Of a stretch of DNA of 64,000 nt, positions 28,428 to 37,326 are shown piece by piece. The translations under genes were made by a program, and so were the position numbers. Below the pieces are notes generated by a model that worked only from the letters and a program-made list of their open reading frames with translations, did no database searches and was not told the DNA's origin. Origin of the DNA: an uncultured PS1 clade bacterium (GTDB lineage Bacteria > Pseudomonadota > Alphaproteobacteria > MED-G09); NCBI GenBank assembly GCA_902537725.1, contig CACBCD010000004.1, positions 1-64,000 of the forward strand, given 5' to 3'. Positions within the stretch are counted from its first letter, which is position 1. Each line of letters starts with the position of its first letter.

Positions 28428-30539
28428 ATGAAAAAACTAATTATTTTTTTCTATATTATTGTTCTAAGTTTTTCTAATATATGGGCTATGGATAATCCTT
28501 TTTTAAATAAATACGATACTGAATTTGAAATACCTCCTTTTTCAAAAATTAATAACAGTCATTTTATGCCCGCATTCTTAATGGGTATAGATGAACATAA
28601 TAGAGAAATAGCAAGCATAATAAATAATCCAGATAAGCCCTCATTTGAGAATGTTATCATTGCACTTGAAAAATCAGGGACCCTTTTGGATAGAACTGGT
28701 GCCGTCTTTTTTAATTTATCTGGATCGACTTCTGACGAAGAAATTCAGAATATTGAAAAGGAAATATCACCAGTATTATCTGAGCATTATGACTCAATAA
28801 GTTTAAATCCCGAAATTTTTCAAAAGATTAAATATTTATGGGACAATGTTGATGATCTAAACCTATCATCTGAAGAAAGAAAAATTTTAGAAGAGAAGTA
28901 TAAGAATTTTATTAGAAATGGTGCATTACTTGAGGGTCCTGAGAAAGAGAGATATTCATCAATTAATCAAGAAATATCTAAACTTTCAGTTAAATTTTCA
29001 CAAAACTTATTGGCTGAGACTAATAATTTTGAGATTATTTTAACTAAAGATGATTTAGATGGCCTTCCTAATGATATTGTTATTCTAGCAAAAGAGGAGG
29101 CTGATAAAAAATATAAAGAAACAAAAGATAAAGCTTATAAGGACAAATATATTTTTACGCCTCACAGAAGTAGCATGTATCCTTTTCTTACTTATTCAAA
29201 GAGAAGGGATTTAAGAGAGAAGTTATACAAAGGTTACATAAATAGGGGTGATAATAATAATGAGTTTGATAACAAGGAAATTACAGCAAAAATTTCTTCA
29301 CTAAGAGTCGAAAGAGCAAATTTACTTAATTTTGAGACACATGCTCATTATGTATTAGATAATACTATGGCTAAAACACCTGAAGCCGTATATGAACTTC
29401 TCGATCAATTATGGGAACCAGCTTTATTAAGAGCCAATAAAGAGTTAGAGGATCTTCAATCTCTAGTTAATAAAGAGGGTGGTAACTTTAAAATTGCCTC
29501 CTGGGATTGGTGGTACTATTCAGAAAAGTTAAGAGAAGAAAAATACGATCTCAATGATGAAGAACTGAAAGAATTTTTTACTCTCGATAATACAATTGAC
29601 GGTATTTTCAAAACCGCCAATAAACTTTTTGGATTATCTTTTGAGGAAAGGTTTGATATTGAGCTCTATCATGAAGACGCAAGAGTTTGGGAGGTTAAGG
29701 ATAAAGATGGTTCTCATTTAGGAATTTATATTGGTGATTATTATACACGCGCTAGCAAAAGAGGCGGCGCATGGATGAGTACTTTTAAAGACCAGTCTAA
29801 CTTCGATGGTAGAAAGAGACCAATTGTAGTAAACGTTTGTAATTTTCCACCTCCATCGAATGATAAGCCCTCACTTTTAAACCTTGAACATGTAACAACA
29901 CTTTTTCATGAATTCGGTCATGCTTTGCATGGGCTGGTTACTAATACAGAATATTCAAGCCTTTCAGGTACATCTGTCTCAAGAGATTTTGTTGAATTTC
30001 CATCTCAGGTTATTGAACACTGGGCAGTTGAACCAGAATTATTAAAACTATACGCCAAACACTATAAAACTGGAGAACCTATAGGTGATGAATTAATTTT
30101 CAAAATGCAAAATGCTAGTAAATTTAATCAAGGTTTTGCAAACGTTGAATATTTAGCGGCATCTTATCTGGATATGGATTGGCATTCACTTAGAACTGCT
30201 GAAATTCAAAACACTGTTGAATTTGAAAACAATTCCCTTAAAAAAATAGGATTAATTAATGAAATAGTTTCTCGATATAGAACTACTTATTTTCAGCATA
30301 TCTATTCTTCTTCTTATTCAGCAGGATATTATAGCTATATATGGGCAGCTGTTTTAGACTCTGATGCATTTGCAAGATTTAAAAATACAGGTGAAATATT
30401 TAATAAAGATTTAGCCGATAAATATAGAAAATTTATTCTTGAAAAGGGTGGTACAGAGGATCCAATGGAACTTTATCGATCATTTGCAGGAAGTAATCCT
30501 GATATATCAGCTTTATTGAGTGATAGGGGTTTAGAATAA
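28428..30539 (+). CDS. M3 family metallopeptidase (Dcp/oligopeptidase A-like), exported
   Basis: N-terminal signal; zinc motif 'LFHEFGHALHGLV'; 703 aa. Confidence 0.94.
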   Translation: MKKLIIFFYIIVLSFSNIWAMDNPFLNKYDTEFEIPPFSKINNSHFMPAFLMGIDEHNREIASIINNPDKPSFENVIIALEKSGTLLDRTGAVFFNLSGSTSDEEIQNIEKEISPVLSEHYDSISLNPEIFQKIKYLWDNVDDLNLSSEERKILEEKYKNFIRNGALLEGPEKERYSSINQEISKLSVKFSQNLLAETNNFEIILTKDDLDGLPNDIVILAKEEADKKYKETKDKAYKDKYIFTPHRSSMYPFLTYSKRRDLREKLYKGYINRGDNNNEFDNKEITAKISSLRVERANLLNFETHAHYVLDNTMAKTPEAVYELLDQLWEPALLRANKELEDLQSLVNKEGGNFKIASWDWWYYSEKLREEKYDLNDEELKEFFTLDNTIDGIFKTANKLFGLSFEERFDIELYHEDARVWEVKDKDGSHLGIYIGDYYTRASKRGGAWMSTFKDQSNFDGRKRPIVVNVCNFPPPSNDKPSLLNLEHVTTLFHEFGHALHGLVTNTEYSSLSGTSVSRDFVEFPSQVIEHWAVEPELLKLYAKHYKTGEPIGDELIFKMQNASKFNQGFANVEYLAASYLDMDWHSLRTAEIQNTVEFENNSLKKIGLINEIVSRYRTTYFQHIYSSSYSAGYYSYIWAAVLDSDAFARFKNTGEIFNKDLADKYRKFILEKGGTEDPMELYRSFAGSNPDISALLSDRGLE

Positions 30540-30540
30540 A

Positions 30541-30568
30541 AAAAAGGAACCCGTTAAGGTTCCTTTTT
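30541..30568 (-). terminator. Bidirectional Rho-independent terminator, strongest on the minus strand
   Basis: GGAACC-cgttaa-GGTTCC stem; minus-strand reading ends in T8, plus-strand in T5. Confidence 0.85.
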
Positions 30569-30628
30569 AACACCTAATCGCCCTCGATTAAGCTTGCCAT
30601 CCGCTCTTCTTTTAAAAACTTCTTTCCA

Positions 30629-30700
30629 TTTCTTTCCCCTAAGGGCTCTTCTTGGCTTTCCGTTTCATGGAGTTTCCTTCCTTTCTTTCCCCTAAGGGCT
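30629..30700. repeat. Direct repeat TTTCTTTCCCCTAAGGGCT x2 (period 53 nt)
   Basis: Exact 19-nt copies at 30629..30647 and 30682..30700, with further inexact similarity downstream (ttcttggcttt / ttcttggtttt). Confidence 0.9.
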
Positions 30701-30884
30701 TTCTTGGTTTTCTTCTCCATCAGAAGTGGTTCTTTCCGAATATTACTATTCTTCTTTTACCATGTCCCGATGACCATTCGGTTCTCACTGCGGTGACACC
30801 CGCCCATCGATAATTGGTCATTTCTATCGATGGATCAATAAAAGCATACAAATTAAACCTAAACAATAGGTAGAAAACATAAAA

Positions 30885-30917
30885 CTGTGGATAACTTCAC
30901 TTTTCTGTGGATAACTT
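30885..30917 (+). promoter_or_regulatory. Two perfect DnaA-box sequences (TGTGGATAA = rc TTATCCACA), 20 bp apart
   Basis: CTGTGGATAACTT at 30885..30897 and 30905..30917. Confidence 0.7.
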
Positions 30918-30930
30918 TAAAAAAAAATTG

Positions 30931-31008
30931 TGGTACAGCCACTTAGATTTGAACTAAGGACCTCCTGGTCCACAACCAGGCGCTCTAACCAACTGAGCTA
31001 TGGCTGCC
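30931..31008 (-). tRNA. tRNA-His (GTG), CCA encoded
   Basis: Cloverleaf: acceptor GCAGCCA/TGGCTGT, D-arm GCTC..GAGC, anticodon loop TTGTGGA, T-arm CTTAG TTCAAAT CTAAG, A73-CCA. Confidence 0.95.
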
Positions 31009-31060
31009 CACAACATATGTATCTATCATTATTATTAATATTTCAATAGTCTTTTAACTA

Positions 31061-31852
31061 TTAAATTGGTTTTTTGAAAAGAAGCGTCATTCTATCACTT
31101 TCACCAATTTGTCGATATTTTTCTTTATCTCCGTCTTTTAAATAAAGAGTGGGTGGAAGCGTCCAAACACCATTGGGATGATCTTTAGTATCTTTACTAT
31201 TAGCATTGATTTCAGACTTTTTTGATAAAACAAAACCAGCTTCTTCTGCTAAATTTATGGTAAGTTCCTCGGTTACATAACCACTTTTTTTCATCTCTTT
31301 AATTGAAATACCAGAATTAGCTCTATGCTCTACTACACCTAGAATACCTCCAGGTTTAAGGGCGGCATAGGATTGTTCAAATACTTTTTTTACTCCGCTG
31401 CCATCTTCCCCAAGCCAATTATGAACATTTCTAAATGTAAGGACAGCATCAACCGTTTCATTTTCAGCAAGCTTGCCAAATAGATCAACAATTTTTACTT
31501 TTTCATAAATACTTTTACTATTAAGTTTAGCCTCAAAGGCTTCTCTCGATCTTTTTGCATAATCACTCAAAGATGCACTGTAGGGCGCAGTAATTAACTC
31601 GCCTTCATCATACATGTAAATTGCAAGAATTTCTGTGTACCAGCCTCCTCCAGGTGATAATTCTACAACTGTCATTTCGGGCCCGATTCCAAAGAATTTG
31701 AGTGTTTCATATGGATGTCGAAATTTATCTCTTTCAACATTTTCTTTTGATCTTTCCTCACTATTTACTGATTGTTCAAGATTATGCGCTTGAATTGTGA
31801 AAGAATTAAAAACTATAAAAATAAGAATAAAAATTGAGATAAATTTTTTCAT
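31061..31852 (-). CDS. Class I SAM-dependent methyltransferase-like protein with N-terminal signal peptide
   Basis: 'MTVVELSPGGGWYTEILA' motif I; hydrophobic N-terminus 'MKKFISIFILIFIVFNSFTIQA'. Confidence 0.85.
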   Translation of the reverse strand: MKKFISIFILIFIVFNSFTIQAHNLEQSVNSEERSKENVERDKFRHPYETLKFFGIGPEMTVVELSPGGGWYTEILAIYMYDEGELITAPYSASLSDYAKRSREAFEAKLNSKSIYEKVKIVDLFGKLAENETVDAVLTFRNVHNWLGEDGSGVKKVFEQSYAALKPGGILGVVEHRANSGISIKEMKKSGYVTEELTINLAEEAGFVLSKKSEINANSKDTKDHPNGVWTLPPTLYLKDGDKEKYRQIGESDRMTLLFKKPI

Positions 31853-31983
31853 AACTAAGTCCTTTATTGTCTAATAATAAGATTATAGATAATTAACAAT
31901 ATTAAAACATTTTTAAAAAATTTCTTTTCATTAGACTTTATATATTTATTGTTAGTAATTCTTATTTTAAATTGGGGATAAAG

Positions 31984-33210
31984 TTGTTTAAATCATTTCA
32001 TGGATGGAGAATTGTAGCCAGCTCTGGTTTTATCAACATGTTTTCAGTTGGTATTCCTTTTTATGCTTATTCTATTTTTTACATACATCTTCAAAATGAA
32101 TTTAATGCTGGAAGATTTTTAATATCGAGTACTTTGTCTATTATGATTATTGCCGCTGGAGTATTTGCTCCAATTTGTGGTCAGCTTGTAGATAAGTTTT
32201 CTCTTAAAAATCTTTTATCTTTTGGAGCAATAATTTTTGGTATAGGTCTAATATTACTTGGTTTCTGCCAAACCTATTATCAATTTTTAATTGTTTATGG
32301 ATCTTTAGTTGCTCTAGGGATGACTTTATTTGGTAATTTGACGACCTCTAAATTAATTTCAAATTGGTTTAAAAAGAAAATTGGTTCTGCTATTGGTTAT
32401 GCTACGTTGGGTATCTCTTTGTCGGGAGTTTTTATTCCTCCTATTTCTGTTTATTTGATTAGTTTGTATGGCTGGAGAGCAACTTATATAATATTTGGTG
32501 TTTTTCTGATAATTTTTTTTATACCTTTCTGTCGATACTTAATCGTAAATAAACCATCTGATATTAACCAAAATATTGATAATGAAAAACTAGCAGAAAA
32601 AATTGATAATAGCGCCACTGACCAAATCATGAATATTATCGATATACTAAAAGTTCCTACTTTTTGGATTTTAATATTAATTTTTAGCCTCCAGTTTTGT
32701 GCAAATCTTGGTGTTTATAGTCATATTTTTCCTTATGCAACGGATTTAGGTTTTAATGCAAATAAGGCAGGTATTGCTGTTTCCGTTGGTGCGTTGGGTG
32801 CTGCTTTTGGAAAAATTGTTTTTGGTAAGCTTATAGATATGATATCTGCAAAAAAAACCTTATGGGTATCGATATCAATTCAAGGTTTGGGGATTATTAT
32901 GGTTTCTCTTTTTTCGAGCTACTATCCTTTATTGATTTCAATTTTTATAATGAGCCTAGGTCTTGGCGGAACTGTACCATTAATGAACATTCTTTTTTCA
33001 AAAACTTTTTCACCTATAAATTTTGGTAAAGCTCTGGGTGTAGCTGTGCCATTTATGGTTCCGATACAGGTCATTGGAGGTCCTTTGTCAGGATGGTTAT
33101 ATGATATTAATGGAAATTATGATTTAGCTTTTTATTTAAATACTGCTGTTTGCTTTCTAGCTTTTATCTTTGTCTTCTTTTTGAATATTCCAGATAATAA
33201 ACAGAGTTGA
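31984..33210 (+). CDS. MFS transporter (oxalate/formate antiporter-like)
   Basis: 12 hydrophobic segments; 'GWRIVASSGFINMFSVGIPFYAYSIF'; likely TTG 31984 after 'gggga' (track start 31972). Confidence 0.87.
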   Translation: MFKSFHGWRIVASSGFINMFSVGIPFYAYSIFYIHLQNEFNAGRFLISSTLSIMIIAAGVFAPICGQLVDKFSLKNLLSFGAIIFGIGLILLGFCQTYYQFLIVYGSLVALGMTLFGNLTTSKLISNWFKKKIGSAIGYATLGISLSGVFIPPISVYLISLYGWRATYIIFGVFLIIFFIPFCRYLIVNKPSDINQNIDNEKLAEKIDNSATDQIMNIIDILKVPTFWILILIFSLQFCANLGVYSHIFPYATDLGFNANKAGIAVSVGALGAAFGKIVFGKLIDMISAKKTLWVSISIQGLGIIMVSLFSSYYPLLISIFIMSLGLGGTVPLMNILFSKTFSPINFGKALGVAVPFMVPIQVIGGPLSGWLYDINGNYDLAFYLNTAVCFLAFIFVFFLNIPDNKQS

Positions 33211-33267
33211 AAATTTATAAATATTAACGCAAACTAAATATTGTTAATTCAAATTAAGGGGTGAAAA

Positions 33268-34071
33268 ATGGGCGATAAGCATTTAAATGATAAGGTAACT
33301 CTTATTTTAGGGGCTGCTGGAAAAGATAATATGGGCCAAGTAATGGCTCGTCGTTTCGCAAAAGAAGGAGCAAAATTAGTTCTTGCAGGAAGAAACGAGG
33401 ACTCTCTTAAAGAAATTTCTGAAGAAACTGGTGGATCCTATGTTTTGTGTGATATTACTAAAAAAGAAGAAATAGACTCTATGGTAGATGAAGTAGTAAA
33501 TCGTCATGGTGTCTTGCATTCGGCAATTCAAGCAACTGGCTGGGGTTATTTATCCCCTTTCTTAGAGAGTAAAGAGGAAGATCTAATAAAAATAATGAAT
33601 CTTCAGTTCAAAGGCCCGTACCAGTTTTTTCAGGCTTGTATTCCTGCAATGACTGAGGGAGGTTCAATTATTCAAATATCATCTGCAACAGCAACAATTA
33701 TGTTAGATAATCATGCGGCTTACATGGGTACAAAAGCTGGCATTGATCATGTCGTAAGAACTGTAGCTAATGAGTTTGGTGAAAGAGGTATAAGAGCTAA
33801 TTCAATTTCACCTGGATTGACTGCCTCGCCTATGACAAAAGATGCAATGGCTGCACCAGGATTAGAGGAAGCATTTTTAAGAGAATATCCTCTAGGAAGA
33901 ATAGGAACATCTGAGGATATTGCAGCGATGGCAGTTTTCTTGTGTAGCGATGAGTGTTTTCTATCTGGCCAAAATCTTCAAGTAAATGGAGGCCTAACAT
34001 TAAGAAGAAATCCAAGAAGTGCTGATATTGATGCATCTGTAGCTCAAGCAATGGCAAAACTTGAAAATTAA
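33268..34071 (+). CDS. SDR family oxidoreductase
   Basis: 'LILGAAGKDNMGQVMARRFAKEGA', 'YMGTKAGIDHVVRTVANE', 'LSGQNLQVNGGLTLRR'. Confidence 0.92.
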   Translation: MGDKHLNDKVTLILGAAGKDNMGQVMARRFAKEGAKLVLAGRNEDSLKEISEETGGSYVLCDITKKEEIDSMVDEVVNRHGVLHSAIQATGWGYLSPFLESKEEDLIKIMNLQFKGPYQFFQACIPAMTEGGSIIQISSATATIMLDNHAAYMGTKAGIDHVVRTVANEFGERGIRANSISPGLTASPMTKDAMAAPGLEEAFLREYPLGRIGTSEDIAAMAVFLCSDECFLSGQNLQVNGGLTLRRNPRSADIDASVAQAMAKLEN

Positions 34072-34094
34072 ATTAGTTACAAAGGGTACGTAAA

Positions 34095-34286
34095 TTGAAA
34101 AAAGGAATTAACAAGCAATCGGAAGAGGTAACTGATATGCAAATCGGTCCAACTAATCTTGGCATGGTCAGAATATATGTTACTTCAAACAATATTGACC
34201 TTCCAATGGATTTTTCTCCAGAAGAAGCAAGAAGTATTGCGGACGAATTAAATGCATCAGCACTACTGGCTGAAAAAGCTGTTTAA
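34095..34286 (+). CDS. Small conserved protein, DUF6324-like
   Basis: 63 aa; 'QIGPTNLGMVRIYVTSNNIDLPMDFSPEEARSIADELNASA'. Confidence 0.65.
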   Translation: MKKGINKQSEEVTDMQIGPTNLGMVRIYVTSNNIDLPMDFSPEEARSIADELNASALLAEKAV

Positions 34287-34288
34287 AA

Positions 34289-35689
34289 ATGAAAAATAAT
34301 AGAAACTTCCTTTTTTATGGGGTTGGTTCAGTTGCTTTTGGAATAAAAGGAAATGCCTTTTCTTGGTTTCTATTTTTCTACTATAATATGGTTATTGGGT
34401 TACCTGCATGGATGGCATCTCTTGCATTAGCTATTGCAACTATATGGGATGCTATTTCTGATTTAATTATTGGTTATTCTTCCGATCATACTAAATCCCG
34501 TTTAGGAAGAAGACATCCATATATGTATGCTGCTCTAATACCTGTTCCAATTTTTTTCGTTTTACTATGGAACCCACCTACATTTGATACAGATTTTAAT
34601 CTTTTTTTATATCTTCTCATTATGGCTATTCTAGTTAGAACATTTACAACATTATTTGAAATACCTAATCAAAGCCTTGGTCCAGAGATTACAAGAGAAT
34701 ATCATGAAAGAACTAAAATGATGTCTTTGCGTTATTTTTTTGGCTGGATGGGCGGTACAATAATGACAATTTTAATGTATTTCGTATTTTTAAAACCTAC
34801 TGCTGAATATCCAAATGGTCAGTTAAACCCTGAGGGTTATCAAATATATGGAATTGTAGCTGCAATTATTATGTTGGTGGCTATGATTATTTCATCAAGA
34901 GGTTTAAATCATCTAATACCAAACTTATCTAAGCCAGCAGCTAATAATAATTTTAGTGAAATTAAAGATGAGCTTAAGAGCACTCTTTTTAATAAGTCTT
35001 TTTTAGTATTATTTATTGGTGGAATTTTTGCTGGAATGGCTGCTGGATTTTCATCAGCCCTAAATATATATTTTAACACATTTTTTTGGGGTTTTAGTAC
35101 TTTTCAAATTGGTATTGTTTCTTTTGTAGCTGTGGTGCCTGGTATTATTTGTTCTATGGCAATTGCAAGGGTCTTATCAAAAAATATAGGCAAGAGAAAA
35201 GCTGCAATAATTTGCGGTAGCATAGCTTTAGTACTAACTCCAGTACCTTACGCTTTAAGAATTTTTGAATTGGCACCAAGTTTTGGATCCAATGGATTAT
35301 TATTGATGATGAGTACATATTACTTTATTGAAGTTTCAACTGGAGTCGCTGTTACAATCCTAGTCTCATCTATGGTGTCGGATATTGTTGAAGATTCAGA
35401 GTTAACAACTAAAAAACGTTCAGAAGGTATCTTTTTTTCAGCACAAGGTTTTTCTGCAAAAGCCGTATCGGGGGTTGGAATTTTTCTTGCAGGTCTTATT
35501 ACGACATTAGCTGGATTACCCACTGATGCAAAACCAGGAGCAATAGATGATAATATATTAATAAATGTAGCATTATTTTTTGTGCCCATTTATATGATTT
35601 TATATTTATTTTCGATCTATTTTTTTAGTTTGTATAAAATTGATCAAGATACTCATGAGAGTAATCTTGCATTAATAAATAAAAGGTAA
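34289..35689 (+). CDS. MFS transporter, GPH-type
   Basis: 'WDAISDLIIGYSSDHTKSRLGRRHPYMYAA' GPH signature. Confidence 0.9.
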   Translation: MKNNRNFLFYGVGSVAFGIKGNAFSWFLFFYYNMVIGLPAWMASLALAIATIWDAISDLIIGYSSDHTKSRLGRRHPYMYAALIPVPIFFVLLWNPPTFDTDFNLFLYLLIMAILVRTFTTLFEIPNQSLGPEITREYHERTKMMSLRYFFGWMGGTIMTILMYFVFLKPTAEYPNGQLNPEGYQIYGIVAAIIMLVAMIISSRGLNHLIPNLSKPAANNNFSEIKDELKSTLFNKSFLVLFIGGIFAGMAAGFSSALNIYFNTFFWGFSTFQIGIVSFVAVVPGIICSMAIARVLSKNIGKRKAAIICGSIALVLTPVPYALRIFELAPSFGSNGLLLMMSTYYFIEVSTGVAVTILVSSMVSDIVEDSELTTKKRSEGIFFSAQGFSAKAVSGVGIFLAGLITTLAGLPTDAKPGAIDDNILINVALFFVPIYMILYLFSIYFFSLYKIDQDTHESNLALINKR

Positions 35690-35708
35690 TTTTAGCAAGA
35701 GGGGGACT

Positions 35709-36887
35709 ATGACAAATTTTGATAGAAAAAATGTAATTCAAGAGATTGCTGATAGTTATGTAAATAGATCATTATTCAGTGGTATTGAATGGGTTGCAGA
35801 AAAATCAGGAAAAATAGTTTTATCTGGTAAGTCAGGATATCAAAACTTTGAACAAAAAAAATCTATTCCTGAAAATGCTATTTATAGAATTTATTCAATG
35901 ACAAAGCCTATTACTTCCGTGATGGCGCTTAAGCTTATTGAAAGAGGTAAACTTAGATTATATGATCCTGTTTCTTCTTTCATACCCTCTTTTGAAAAAC
36001 TCAAGGTAATGAATCCCGATGGCTCTCTTGAGGAGTTGAATAGACCAATGATTATTGAAGATCTTTTGACTCATCGAAGTGGTTTTACATATGATTTTTT
36101 AATTGGGTGTCATGTCGCCCCTTTATACAGTGAAAGAGATATTTCAGATAATGGTAATAAAAGTTTAGAAGAGAAATGTGAAATTTTATCTGAGCTTCCT
36201 CTGGCACATCAGCCAGGCTCAAGATTTAATTATTCTGTATCCCTTGATGTATTGGCTAGGGTAATTGAGATTGTAAATGAAAAAGACTTTGGTGATACTC
36301 TTAAAGAAGAAATTTTTAAGCCACTTAATATGAAAGATACTGGTTTTGGTGTTGATGAGAAAAATTTATCAAGACTTATGTCTACCTATGGAGCATCTAA
36401 TTTCAAAGAAATTATGAATATTGGACCTCATAAATTGTTGGAGACAGATGTGAGTGCTCATAATCCTTATGACAGTGAAACATTTAGAAGGGGTGGTACT
36501 GGTTTATTCTCGACATCTGAGGATTACCTGTCATTTGCTAGAATGTTGTTATCAGGTAAATCTAAAAGTGGTGAAACTTTATTATCAAGAAATATGGTTG
36601 AATTTATGAAAATTAATCGAATTCCTAATTCCCAGCTTCCTTTGATGTTGGGTCCTTTACCATTGGTAGGCTATGGTTGGAATTTGATAGGAAGAACTAT
36701 GTTGGATAGAGGTCAAATGATGTCCCAAACTGGAGAAAATGAATTTGGTTGGGCTGGAGCTGCTTCAACATATTTTTGGGTTGATCCTGATGAAGAACTT
36801 ATAGGTATTATTATGACTCAATACTTAGGATCAATGTGGCCTATAAACGATGACTTAAGAGCGGCTATGTATCAGGCTATTAGATAA
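35709..36887 (+). CDS. Serine hydrolase, beta-lactamase family
   Basis: SxxK 'YSMTKPITSVMAL', YxN 'FNYSVSLD'-region, C-terminal 'WAGAASTYFWVDPDEELIGIIMTQ'. Confidence 0.92.
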   Translation: MTNFDRKNVIQEIADSYVNRSLFSGIEWVAEKSGKIVLSGKSGYQNFEQKKSIPENAIYRIYSMTKPITSVMALKLIERGKLRLYDPVSSFIPSFEKLKVMNPDGSLEELNRPMIIEDLLTHRSGFTYDFLIGCHVAPLYSERDISDNGNKSLEEKCEILSELPLAHQPGSRFNYSVSLDVLARVIEIVNEKDFGDTLKEEIFKPLNMKDTGFGVDEKNLSRLMSTYGASNFKEIMNIGPHKLLETDVSAHNPYDSETFRRGGTGLFSTSEDYLSFARMLLSGKSKSGETLLSRNMVEFMKINRIPNSQLPLMLGPLPLVGYGWNLIGRTMLDRGQMMSQTGENEFGWAGAASTYFWVDPDEELIGIIMTQYLGSMWPINDDLRAAMYQAIR

Positions 36888-36888
36888 A

Positions 36889-37275
36889 TTATATTTTTGA
36901 TTTGATGAAAAAGATAAGTGCCATTACGTACTCAATACCAGCGTAAATAACTCTTTTTTCTTCGAGACCTTCAAAATAAGGTAAAAAACCAACTGATCTT
37001 CCAACGGCAAGCCCTAACATTAACAGACTAAAAACACTAAACCAGCTTCTTCGTGTATCAGGTTGATGAGTTGCAAGAAGTATACCAAGACCCATAAATG
37101 AAAACATTCCAGCAAGAGCTCTTATTTCACTTGCACCAGCTTCGCTTTGAATAACAACATTGAGGCTCACAATATCATTCTTTGCAAAAATATTTGGATC
37201 ATATACACCCACCAAACCGAGGATAAGCCACATAATACCAAGACCATAACAAAGAATATTGATAATAAATTTCAT
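36889..37275 (-). CDS. Small membrane protein, DUF4345-like
   Basis: 128 aa; four hydrophobic segments; 'ASEIRALAGMFSFMGLGI'. Confidence 0.65.
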   Translation of the reverse strand: MKFIINILCYGLGIMWLILGLVGVYDPNIFAKNDIVSLNVVIQSEAGASEIRALAGMFSFMGLGILLATHQPDTRRSWFSVFSLLMLGLAVGRSVGFLPYFEGLEEKRVIYAGIEYVMALIFFIKSKI

Positions 37276-37326
37276 AATTATAAAATAAACTAATTTATCT
37301 TAAATAAAAAGATTATTAGAAAATAT

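Larger units (their letters stand above)
30541..30840 (-). ncRNA. Candidate structured non-coding RNA of unknown family (boundaries approximate)
   Basis: GC-richer island in an AT-rich gap; inverted repeat CCATCGATA/TATCGATGG; 19-nt direct repeat; purine-biased minus strand; ends in a minus-strand terminator. Confidence 0.5.

Noticed and set aside
30541-30930. tmRNA, RNase P RNA, 6S RNA or SRP RNA as identity for the ncRNA candidate
   Set aside because: No tRNA-like acceptor/T-arm, no GAGGAAAGTCCGGGC-type P4 motif, no SRP domain IV signature; left as unknown.
33830-34057. 75-aa minus-strand ORF inside the SDR gene
   Set aside because: Shadow ORF; the SDR frame on + is strongly supported.
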